Source: Strigamia acuminata
Taxonomy: Eukaryota > Arthropoda > Chilopoda > Geophilomorpha > Linotaeniidae
Reading direction: 5' to 3'
DNA length: 64,000 nucleotides
Assembly (NCBI GenBank): GCA_949358305.1
Contig: OX442316.1
Coordinates: 2,170,001-2,234,000, forward strand
Position numbers and translations under genes: made by a program. The notes beneath the pieces are model-generated. The model ran no database searches. It was not told where the DNA came from and was given only the letters and a program-made list of their open reading frames with translations. Positions 11,270 through 21,328 of this stretch are shown piece by piece. The first letter of the stretch is position 1, and each line of letters opens with the position of its first letter.

Positions 11270-14200
11270 ATGATGTGGAATGATCCTTTGGTGAACACTG
11301 TTGGGCTGCTATTGGTGGCTGCAACTTTGTGGATTATTAACGTCTACTTGAAGACTCCAAAAAATCTACCACCAGGACCAACCGGAGTACCAATTTTGGG
11401 CTACATGCCCTTTTTAGGCAGCAAGCCTCATCTCACCCTCACCAAATTAAAAAAGAAATATGGAGACTTATTTACGTAAGTAACTTCAAAGCCATTTTGC
11501 ATTCAAGACATTTTTCATATTCATTTATTACAATTCATATTTTTAAGGCTATATTTAAATTTTGACTAAAAATGAAAAAAATAAATGATTTAAAGCAAAT
11601 TTTTCATACTAAATTTGAACCAATTAAAATGCTCTATTACTTATTTGTTTCTTTAGTTTTTACATTGGACCTGATCGAGTAGTTGTTTTGTCTTCTTTCA
11701 AGCTGATCAAAGAAGCTTTCATTAAACAGGGCAATTGTTTTCAAGAAAGACCAGAAAGTATTAAAGAGCTAGTCAATTGTGATTCACAAACAGGTACAAT
11801 CAGTGGCATATGATAGCATTCAGCACACCTCCTGAATGAATGAGCACAGTCATTTGCAGATAAGGGAAGTCACCCACACACACATTTAGTCCCAGGGAAG
11901 AGAACACTTGTTTATGCACCTAGTGCAAAAGCATAATACCGTAATAATAACAGACAAATCCTAAACAGAACAGAACAAATCTTCATATGCTACAGTAGAA
12001 AAAATAAAACAAATTATAATCAGTCACAAAATAGTACTGTATCAATGTTATCAGTTCAAAGGAAACAGTCGCTACGCTACTATGCGGCAACATAAAACTA
12101 CTTTGGGAGGGATTGTTTGTTGTGTCCAAGACGACGATAGACCTTTGGAAAATCATGATGTAATGCCCATTAGCTCCGCCCACAATACTTTGAAATTGCA
12201 TTGTGCATGGTTATTCTCAGAAAGGGGGGGGGGGGAAGCAACAATTGTTTTAAAATACAAGAAATGCAATTTTGTGTGAAAAATGCAATTTTGTGTGAAA
12301 AATGCAATTTTGTGTGAAAAATGCAATTTGTGTGAAAAATGCAATTTTGGATGAAAAAATGCAATTTTTGGGGCAAAAAATGCCTTTTTTGGGGCAAAAA
12401 ATGCCTTTTTTGGGGCAAAAAATGCCTTTTTTGGGGCAAAAGATGCCTTTTTTGGGGCAAATAATGCTATTTTTGGGGCAAATAATGCTATTTTTGGGAC
12501 AAAAAAAGCTATTTTTGGGACAAAAAAAGCTATTTTTGGGACAAAAAAAGCTATTTTTGGGGCAAAAAAAGCTGCTTTTGGGGCAAAAATGCTATTTTTG
12601 GGGCAAAAATGCTATTTTTGGGGCAAAAATGCTATATTTGGGTCAAAGAGTGCAATTTTTAAGTTAAAAACTCTCAATTTTTGTCAAAATGTAATGTAAT
12701 TTCCATGCCTCAATGCAATTTTTAACTAAAATATTCAATTCTCACTACACACAATACGTAGTTACCTCAAAAAATTAATTTTACGTTTTTCCGAAGGTTT
12801 ATTGTTGCAACGGAAATGGAAACCAAAACCTACCGACTAGTTTCCCGACTGGTCGTAATTGAAATAACAATAAAAGCACAACAAACAACCCACACTCCAT
12901 GTAGTTCTTGGTTGCTGCACCGAATAAAATATGTCTGGTCTTGTCCTTGGGACTAAAAACAATAAGCTGTCAATCAAAGATCTTTAGAGAAAACTATTCT
13001 CGGGACCTTTCACCATTGTCCTGGATTTCAAAGTTCTCTCTACAAGAACTGGAACCTTGACTAAATTTGATTTAATATTAATATTGTAAGCATTACACAA
13101 TTTGCACTTTTCATTACTGTTTTTTTTTTCGACTATCAGTCAACAGCAGGCTAATCCTCGCATTCGCTTGTCGGCTCACAAAACTGTGACTATGTAAACT
13201 TGGTAAATATTAATGGTCTACTCCTATTACTACTTAATAAGGTTTGACATCGACTGTTGGTGCACCGCGTACGGAATTACGCCGCTTTACCATATCCGCA
13301 ATGCGTAACCTTGGAATTGGTAAAGCGAGTTTAGAACCCAAAATTCAGGTTAGTATATTCTGTCCTGATACAACGTTGTCCTATTTCCAAATTGGTTGAG
13401 CCGAATTACGCCTAACTGTGGACTGTGCTTTACTACACAGAAAAGTAGTTCTGTTTATTTTCAATGAATTTTAGCGTAAAAAGTGATAAGAAGAATGGAT
13501 TTTATTTAATTGGTAATAAAATATTCATTTTATTTGCTAAAAAAAGCTTTTTTTTTCCTTTTAATCAATTAAACAATGTTAGCATAGGTTGTTGGTTTCT
13601 TTTGGCAGGTGAACAAAGATTTAGATTTTTATTGGTTGTTTGCCTATACTCTGGCCGAGTATAAAAGTGCACTATTTCCTATTGGCCAAGCCTTTTCATT
13701 AGTGTAGTGATCCAAAAAAACAGACCAAAATACATGTTGAGTGCTTTCCAGACAATGCAACCGATAAGAAAATTCAAAAACTGCTTGCTTTCCTGACAGA
13801 GTAACCAATAAACTCAACAGTCTGAACAAACATGTATTTAAAAACAAAACCAGCATAAAAACAATATTTTATAATTTTAAAAAACATTTTATTGTAGTAA
13901 AGAAATAAACTTACATCATTTCAAACATTAAAATAATCATACAAATTAAAAATAGAACAAGACTACTTTTTCTGGTGGATGTACACAGATCACAGTTAAG
14001 AGTAATCAAGCTGGGCCAACAGGAAATAGCGCACTCTTATACTTGGCCAGAGTATAGTTAGAAAACAATTCTGATGTTATGGGCTACTTTTTTGTGCCAC
14101 TACACCAGTAATACGGCTTGAATTAGGACAATGTTGTATCCGGACAGAGTATAGTCAATCATTTCGTGCAAACGAGATTGAGGAATATAAAATAAATCGA

Positions 14201-17092
14201 CTTTCAGGATGAAATCGATTGTGTGATTGAAGAAATAAAAAAATTAAAAGGAATACCAACAGACCTACACCAATTGCTAAGACAAGGGGTGACCAGTATA
14301 ATTTTCGTAATCATGTTTGGAAAAAGACTGGAACACAACGACAAGACTTTCAAGCATATGATGGAACTATCCGAGGCGTTAGGTACAGCTGTTGGAATCA
14401 ACCAGTGGGCTCGATTTCTGCCACAACTTCTAATCAAACTCTTTGGAATTTCACACCCCAAGTGATTTAAAACTCATTAATTAGCCATACAAACATAACT
14501 TTTATCATCATTTGCAAGTATTCTTTTCATCTGATAACATTTCTGAACAGAGAATTAAGCTACCAGCTCTACAAGCTACTTTTGGATGAAGTGACAGAAT
14601 GTTATGAAAGTCAGAAGGATCAAAGAAGTGAAGAAAGTTTTCTTAATACTTGGAGAACTGAAGCTGCACCGCGAAATTCAACCTACACGAGTAAGCATAA
14701 TCATTTTCAAATACACCATACGGGAAATTAGAGATGAGAAGAAGTATTCACTGTGCAATTACATAACTAGCGCATGCTCAGAGTGCTCAGTGATCAAAGA
14801 TTTGTGTCCACTGTTTAATTTCTACTTTTCAGCGAAGAAATTATCACTGGTTCTGGCTGAGTTGTTTACTGGCGGATCCGATTCAACGAGTATAACATTA
14901 GAATGGGCTATTTTGTATTTAATTAAATATCCAGAGGTCCAAAAAAAACTGCAACAAGAGATTGACAATGTGATTGGAAGAGAGAGAACTCCTTCCATGG
15001 CTGATCAAAAACTGATGCCTTACACTGAAGCCACCATCATGGAGATCAGCAGAATTTCTTCAATTACACCTTTATCACTTCCGCATTGGTTAGTTATGAA
15101 AAATAAAACATTTCTCGATTGAAACCATTTGCATTCATTTTCCTTTCAGTACAACTGAAGATACGACACTAGAAGGTTATTTCATTCCAAAGGACACAAC
15201 AGTTTTTCCAAACTTTTGGGCTGTTCATATGAATCCAGAGACATTTCCCGAACCCGAATGTTTTAAACCAGAACGATTTCTAACAGAAGACAATGAGTTA
15301 AAACGTGTTGAGGAATTGAATCCCTTTTCAATGGGTATGTACCAAAGACAAATGATTTATCCAGTTTTAATTCAAACCGAGCACACCACAATAAATTTTG
15401 GACCCACTTCCGCCATCCCCCCACAACAAAACCACAACTAAAATTGCAACTATACTCTAACCAACTTCAACTACGAGCCACTTCACTTGTGTAGTGATAC
15501 AAAAAATAGACCAATCTACCAGAATTGCATTTGATGAACAGACATTAGGTGCGTTCAATTTCAAATCGAAAAACCGATTCTCTCGATTATTTGATTCTCC
15601 CTGGCGGAAATGATGCAAAACGCGTCATATTTTGAGAATCGGATTTTCAAAAAACCGATTCTCATAATCCACGTGTGGGATGAATTCTTTGGATTTTGAC
15701 TGATTTCAACTCGTTTTTCTGTCAGCCATTTTGAAATCAAATAGATCAGCTGTGAAAGCACATTGTAAAAACGTAAGTTGATTTAAATTATTATTACTAT
15801 TACTATTCATTTTAGAACGGGGAATCGGCCAAACACAGACCAGATTTGTGCGATCGAATGTTGCCGATGTTCGGCCGATTTTCCCTTCTCAAATAAATAA
15901 TAATTATAATAATAATTTAAATAAACTTACATTTTTCTGTTCAGAACTAGTTCTGGGATCAAGAGAACTTGATTCCAAAACACTTAAGTCATAACTGCGC
16001 ATGCTCAAGATAATCAAAAACTTGATTATAGAATCGGTTTTTAACTCGTTCAAAGTTAAAACCAATTTTATAATTAAGTTTTCACTATCAGTTTATCACA
16101 ATTTGAAATTAAACGCGCCTACGGTATTGTAATCAAAAAAAAAAATTCAACAATTGTTTGCTTTCCTGACAAAGCAACCAATAAACTAAACAAACATGTA
16201 TGATGAATTAAAAACAGCATAAAACTTAATTTCATGAATGGAAAAAACATTTTATTGTGAAATACAAATAAAATTTCGTCATTTTAATCATTAGAATAAT
16301 CCAAAAAATAAAAAAGATACTTTTCCTGGTGGCAGTACAGTAGGAGTAATGAGACTCGCCCAATGGGAGAAATAACAACTTGTAGTTGGTTAGAGTATAA
16401 AAGCAAATTACATTCCAAGAAACCCTCCCCCCCCCCCCCAAACAAAACACAAAAGTATCTTCACCACCATGTGCAGTAACCCACTTAATCACTTACTCTA
16501 TATACGCCCAGCAGTGGCAAATATAACAAGCGACTGGGGAAAAGGCTGGTACCATGAACCATCAAACCCATATTAATTTCTCATAGGAAATCCATTGTTA
16601 TTATTTTTTAGATTTCCTAAAAATCAGACAGGTTAACATTATCCAAAATTTGTTCAAACTAAACTAAACTTTTATATATAACACCAATAAATTTTTAATT
16701 TTTTATTGTAATTTATGAAAAAATCTAGATAAATAGTTAAAAATATTGTATTTTCGCACAAAAATCATCACGTATCATTAGAAAATAGCGTACTTTCAGT
16801 CCACAGTTAAGAGTAATCAGGCTGGGCAAATGGGAAAGAGCGCCGCAACCTTATACTTGGCCAGAGTATACAGATCAGAACATCCTTAATATTAGAATTA
16901 AACATAATGTGTTGATCTTTAGGTAAGCGGCAGTGCCCTGGCGAGGCGTTGGCTCGAATGCAATTATTTCTGTTTCTCACGTCGCTTTTTCAACACTTCA
17001 CATTCACCAAGGATGATGATGTCATAATAGATTCTGCTTTTGCACTCGTCTTGGAACCAAAACGTCAAAAAATCAATGCTATTGTACGTTAA
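11270..17092 (+). CDS. Cytochrome P450, CYP2-clan type, tandem copy 2 (8 exons)
   Basis: Exons: 11270-11475, 11657-11793, 13242-13348, 14208-14461, 14551-14690, 14833-15088, 15150-15334, 16923-17092. They sum to 1455 nt, an open 484-residue protein. It has the same N-terminal anchor, PPGP hinge, ExxR (EISR), KPERF and [11 protein letters not shown] heme loop as copy 1. Differences of note: the I-helix reads GGSDST rather than GGSDTT, so the proton-relay threonine becomes serine, and the C-helix Trp is Arg, as in all copies. Introns 2, 3 and 7 carry insertions (minisatellite, two nested TATACTCT MITEs, and another nested pair). The N-terminal exon is nearly identical to those of copies 1 and 3, as expected for recent tandem duplicates. 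Whether it is expressed cannot be judged. Confidence 0.9.
12245..12665. repeat. Minisatellite in P450-2 intron 2 (about 19-21 bp units)
   Basis: Units begin as AAAATGCAATTTTGTGTG and drift to a 21-bp AAAAAATGCCTTTTTTGGGGC and an AAAAAAGCTATTTTTGGGAC form. It sits at the same place as the array at 22230 in copy 3, but with different unit variants and copy number. The ORFs that run through it on both strands are by-products of the repeat. Confidence 0.95.
13356..14151. mobile_element. TATACTCT-family MITE (outer), intron 3 of P450-2
   Basis: The left end is TATTCTGTCCTGATACAACG and the right end CGTTGTATC-like with GGACAGAGTA, which are inverted. TA flanks both sides. Copy 1 intron 3 has the unfilled site GTCAGTAGTCAATC. 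The element is split by a second member of the same family (13647-14054). No transposase is present. Confidence 0.85.
13647..14054. mobile_element. TATACTCT-family MITE (inner, nested)
   Basis: The ends TACTCTGGCCGAGTATAA and TTATACTTGGCCAGAGTA are inverted repeats, flanked by TA. It inserted into the outer family member, so the family was mobile at two or more times. The interior contains the subterminal motif GTGTAGTGATCC and the AAGTAGTC/T block shared with other family members. Confidence 0.85.
15453..16397. mobile_element. TATACTCT-family MITE in P450-2 intron 7, with a nested element
   Basis: The ends TACTCTAACCAAC and GTTGGTTAGAGTA are flanked by TA. The same insertion is present at the same site in copy 3 (37750-38131) and absent in copy 1 (GCAACTAAAGGC near 9275). 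Nested within it at about 15547-16120 is another inverted-repeat element starting AGGTGCGTTCAATTTCAAAT and ending ATTTGAAATTAAACGCGCCT, absent from the copy 3 version. Confidence 0.85.
15547..16120. mobile_element. Inner MITE with 20-bp inverted ends
   Basis: The termini AGGTGCGTTCAATTTCAAAT and ATTTGAAATTAAACGCGCCT are imperfect inverted repeats. Comparison with 37855 shows the host sequence GAACAGACATTGTAATTG, now split. A short duplication (ATT) is possible but not clear. There is no coding capacity. The superfamily is unresolved. Confidence 0.65.
16585..16870. other. Relic of the THAP-fragment element and a MITE end, P450-2 intron 7
   Basis: 16585-16680 is a degraded version of the THAP-coding stretch at 38600-38705, and about 16800-16870 matches the right end of the TATACTCT-type repeat near 39530-39597 (ending TTGGCCAGAGTATA). 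So copies 2 and 3 share this composite insert. No function is seen. Confidence 0.6.
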
Positions 17093-17280
17093 TTCAACTT
17101 CTTTGTGACATGAATGAAAATGTTGTAATTAATAAATTTGACCGGGATGGCCTTTAAATAAAAGAATGCACTTTGCTAAGTTTTGTCTTAAAAACTGATC
17201 AATTAGAATGATCGGGTCATGTTTTAACAACGTAATCAAAACGTGTCTATATCGTTGTGTATTTGTCATCATTTTAACTA

Positions 17281-17712
17281 TACTCTGTACACATTCAAGA
17301 GGATTCCTCGAATCTTTGCTCCCATTGGCCGAGACATTTCACTTGTGTAGTGATACAGAAAAAAGAACCAAAACACCAGAAATGCATTATACAGACATAC
17401 AGATATAAACAGAAGTACAGACATTGCAATCGATTTCCTATTGTTAGGAAATTGTGTGCTTTCCAGACCAAGCAAACAATAAACTTAACAGACATGCATT
17501 TTAAAATTAAAACAACATAAAACTTTATTTTAAAAATGGAAAATACTTTTTATTCTAGAATAACATTAAAATTACATCATTTCAATCATTATTATACTAA
17601 AAAAGAATTAAAATCATACGAAACTACTTTTCCTCGTGGTATAACTTCGACTACAGGTCTGAGTAATCAGACTAGACCAATGGGAGCAAAGATTCCAGAG
17701 ATCCTCTTGAAT
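17281..17712. mobile_element. TATACTCT-family MITE downstream of P450-2
   Basis: It starts TACTCTGTACACATTCAAGAG after TA. The sub-terminal block CATTCAAGAGGAT...CTCCCATTGG is mirrored near 17680-17712. The internal motif GTGTAGTGATACAG and the AAACTACTTTTCCTCGTGG block are shared with 22942-23337. It inserted in the conserved sequence downstream of the last P450 exon. Confidence 0.75.
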
Positions 17713-18365
17713 GCTGTTGGCTACCGATTACCGGTATGTGTTTTTATTTGAGAATTGAGCTTTAACCTGGCAAACATGGGTGATATGCGTGATGCGCAAT
17801 ATTTGAAATCTTCCATTGTTGTTGGGGTTGTGATTAAATTGGAATTTTTTTTTGGAATTTTTGATTAGTGGAAACGTGATCTCCTGGTCCCAATCTATAA
17901 CCCCTATTTCTGTGTAACATGAATTCTGAGACACCCTGTATATAATAGCAGTCAAGACCGAAGTTAGAGCAAAGTGAAATAAAAAAAAAATGTATATTCC
18001 ATGAGAAAGGGTTCTGGCGAAAGTAACGAGCGCCAACATACAACCACTTCCAATTGAACAGTCAGTAAAGACACGTTTCAAAAATCTATAGAAATTCAAC
18101 AAATCTATAAAATCTTCACAAATCTATAAAAACTTCACACAAATCTAGAAAATCTTCACACTAACGTATAAAATCTTCACACAAATCTATAAAATCTGCA
18201 CACTAATCCATAAAATCTTCACACAAATCTATCAAATCCTCACGCAAATCTATAAAATTCTCACAAAAAGCCATGAAAATCTACGGTCATGCATGCAAAT
18301 CTTAGAAAAACAACAAAAATCTGTGAAAAACATAAGTCACATGAATACATCTATGAAATCCCACA
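17713..18365. repeat. Repeat debris and AATCTATAAAATC minisatellite
   Basis: 17926-17944 carries ACACCCTGTATATAATA, a mariner-type element end. From about 18085 to 18290 a unit of about 21 bp (CACACAAATCTATAAAATCTT) is repeated with drift. The same array follows P450-3 at 39955-40185, so it belongs to the ancestral duplication unit. No gene is seen. Confidence 0.7.
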
Positions 18366-18367
18366 CA

Positions 18368-18535
18368 ATGCCCTGGCGAGGCGTTGGCTAGAATGCAATT
18401 ATTTCTGTTTTTCAACACTTCACATTCACCAAGAACGATGATGTGATACCGGTACTTTATTCTGCATTTGCACTCTCCTTGGCGCCATTACATCAAAAAA
18501 TTAATGCTATTGTACGTTAACTCAACTTCTTTGTA
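18368..18535 (+). pseudogene. P450 last-exon relic
   Basis: The sequence from CCCTGGCGAGGCGTTGGCT to ATTGTACGTTAA matches exon 8 of the intact genes (10317-10468). It carries small deletions and insertions (for example the missing TCACGTCGC and an added stretch near 18450) that break the frame, and the start of the exon with the heme cysteine is absent. It is the remnant of a fourth tandem copy. Confidence 0.85.
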
Positions 18536-18722
18536 GGCACGCATTATTAGGCGCAAGAGTACACGTTGTGCTTAGGCATGTTGTGCCTAGGGCGCATCAG
18601 CGATGGTCAGAGACGTCTTGCCCTGCATCATCAGTTCGAATCAGACAGTCATGCACATGCGCAGACTGACTGTCAATCAAAATCCAATTCGCAATATCTT
18701 AAATGTTTTATTATAGTTCAAA

Positions 18723-19313
18723 AATGTGTGACTGCTATGGTCTCGCCAGTGTAGTCAGGGGACTAATAACACTGGGTAGGGACGCATACTTCACGTAAAT
18801 AACTAAGATTCCCACAATATTGGTTGGTTGGCCTTTATTGCGTTGTCTAGGGGTATGGGGAATCCCGTTACCCGTTGCAGGGGTGCCACGAAGGCACGCC
18901 GCACCGGCAACCGACCCGTCACACACTGGGCGTGAGCCCAATGGGTGACGTGGTCGGTTCAACATTACATTCATGTCGTACTTACCTACGACCCGCAGAA
19001 GCCACTCATGGAGGCTGCATCGTGGGGTAAACCCAGATACTGAGCGTCTCTGTGGTGAATGGGAAGGAGTGCAGAGTCCTCACAGCCGGGACACGTCTTG
19101 TCCCCTCGATACTACAACACCCTGGAACTCTGTCAACACACGACCGTCCTGGTCGGTGTCCGCACTCTCTCTCTGCAACTCCTCCCCACACCACTCAGCT
19201 CCCTCCTTCCCCCGGGCTAGATCACCTTGCCCAATCAGGGGGTGATCTTGGGGCCGTATGGTGGTGTGTGGCAGTGACGTAGGTCACCCCAGGTGGCCTG
19301 ACAATCACAAATG
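18723..19313. mobile_element. Solo LTR of a retrotransposon (583 bp, TSD AATG)
   Basis: 18727-19309 begins TGTGACTGC and ends TGACAATCACA, with AATG on both sides (18723-18726 and 19310-19313). It is GC-rich compared with its surroundings. Related sequence recurs at 41372-41445 beside a Gypsy reverse-transcriptase fragment, and inverted at 44928-45484. That suggests, but does not prove, a Gypsy-type LTR. The ORFs in it are not gene-like. Confidence 0.75.
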
Positions 19314-20600
19314 GTTTTTTTATGTGACATTGATAGCAACTAGGATGAAGTCACTGTTTAAAGCATTTTCGCTCAATCTTGTCATTCGAAAACAATCGAT
19401 TAATTGAGGTCAGACACCTTAGATCCACCCAGATCCAAGAACTGGATCCCGTTCAAATGAACTTTAGAACTGGCTATGTCATACTCCCATCAGGCATTGC
19501 TTTTTGTTTCCTACGTTTTTGGATTGTTACTGTAAAATAATTACTGCAACAATTTAATTTTTTTTCCTGTGATTACCGGTATTGGTTTTTTATTACCTAT
19601 GGGCTTTCAGAAAATGTAAAAATCTCACTCATAATACGCCAAAAAAAAACTATTTTGTTACCACCTAAAAATTTAAAATTATCAACACCGTGCATTTATT
19701 TTTACAGTATACAGGTTTACAAAACAAAAGATGTGTACTCTAACTCATTACAAGGTTGGCCGTTCTCCCATTGACCTAGTCTCATTTCTCCTAACTACAG
19801 ACTGTGTACTACCACCAGGAAAAGTAGTTTTGTTTCTTTTTCATTTTTTTTATCATTATAATGATTAAAATGGTATAATTTTAATTGTATTTTATAATAA
19901 AAGGTCTTTTACATTTATAAAATACATTTTTATGCTGTTTTATTTCCACATACCATACATGTTTGTTCAGTTTATTGGTTGCTTTGTCAGGAAAGGACAC
20001 AATTTGTTAACATTAGACAATAGATTGCAATGTCTGTACATCTAATGGAGTTTTTATTGGACCAACATCGGTCCAACTTTGGCCAATATACCGGTAACAA
20101 CCTACAACCAATAGTGGTAACATACAATTGGCCAATATTGTCGATCCAACATTGGACCAATATTGACTAAAAATTGGCAAAATGTATCTTGAAGTCATAA
20201 CAAAGATTTATGCGGGTTTATTTCAACATTCCTGTTTCCTAAGTTTATTGCTTGCTTTTTCCTGGGAAGCCAACAATTTTCAAATTTATGATTGGTTGTT
20301 TTGTCTGGACAGCATTCAAAATGTCAGCCATTGTTTTGATGTATGTTTTAGTATCACTGCACCAGTGAAAAGGCTCAGGCAATCGGAAATAGGCCCAAGT
20401 TACACTTGGACAGAGTATAACAGCCTTCTCTAGACTTTGCTCTTTTTTTAAGTTGAGCTTCTGACTTGATTTGGGATTTGGACATTTGGACAAAATAATC
20501 TGAGGTGGCCTCATCGTTCCCCAGATATCTGTCATGATCAAATATGAAATCTGAGCGTACAACCTTTGATGTTTTGATCTACCTGAGTTTATTGAAAACT
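19314..20600. other. Intergenic stretch with TATACTCT-type MITE debris
   Basis: About 19734-20420 has TGTACTCTAAC at left and TTGGACAGAGTATA at right. Inside are the family motifs CTCCCATTGACCTAGTC and AAGTAGTTTTGTTTC. About 20045-20175 is a short block of repeated TTGGCCAATATTG words. The ends do not pair well, so it may be two overlapping insertions. No gene is seen. Confidence 0.5.
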
Positions 20601-20605
20601 TAATA

Positions 20606-20730
20606 ATAAATAATAAATATGGAGACTTATTTGCATGAGTAATCTTCAAAGCCATTCTGCATTCAAGACAATTTTCAGATTACTTTATTACGATGCATAT
20701 TTTTTTAAAGCGATATTTAAAGTTTGCTTA
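20606..20730 (+). pseudogene. P450 exon 1 tail and intron 1 relic
   Basis: AATATGGAGACTTATTTGCATGAGTAAT and the sequence after it match the end of exon 1 and the start of intron 1 of the intact copies (for example 21516-21630). The rest of the exon is missing. With the relic at 18368 it marks a mostly deleted fourth copy. Confidence 0.75.
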
Positions 20731-21328
20731 AATGACCAAAAAAGAGTGGGACCAAAATTACGCATCTCAGATGTGTGTGCGATTTAAAACGCTCCACAAT
20801 ACGCGCGCGCTTAAATCCGCGCCCACCAGAAGTGTAATGATGAAAATAATAATGCCAACAATGATAACAATAGTATATTGCACATTGCACGGGAGAATTT
20901 TAACTCCATTGCAAAAGGAACAATTTTCCATTCAAATTTGATCATTGAATATGAAAATCCCAGTTATTTCCCACCCTAGTCTGATTGAACATCTGCCGTC
21001 TGCCTCAAACTAGTATTTCTGTTGTTTTCCCAGGTCTCGGTGTAAATGCAACGTTGGATTAGTTCTAAAATGCAAAGCTTGCGTGACCTAAAGCTCAAGA
21101 CAAGCACTACTTCCTGATTATTGTAAATTAGTTATTTTCCTGGAGATGGTCTATTTATGCTACAGATAACCTACTTAAACAGTCATTTGTGTTGATTTTC
21201 TGATAAAATATTTAAAGAATTTTTTATTGATAGTAACAATCAAAGTCTGTGCTGATAATATAAAAATTTTAATCTGCTGAATTTTTATAAGAAATTATTT
21301 TAAATTTGAGCTACATAACAGAGACACC

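Noticed and set aside
12302-12667. 121-codon open frame of repeated FLGQK-type peptide
   Set aside because: It is the translation of a 21-bp minisatellite without stop codons. Several frames on both strands are equally open.
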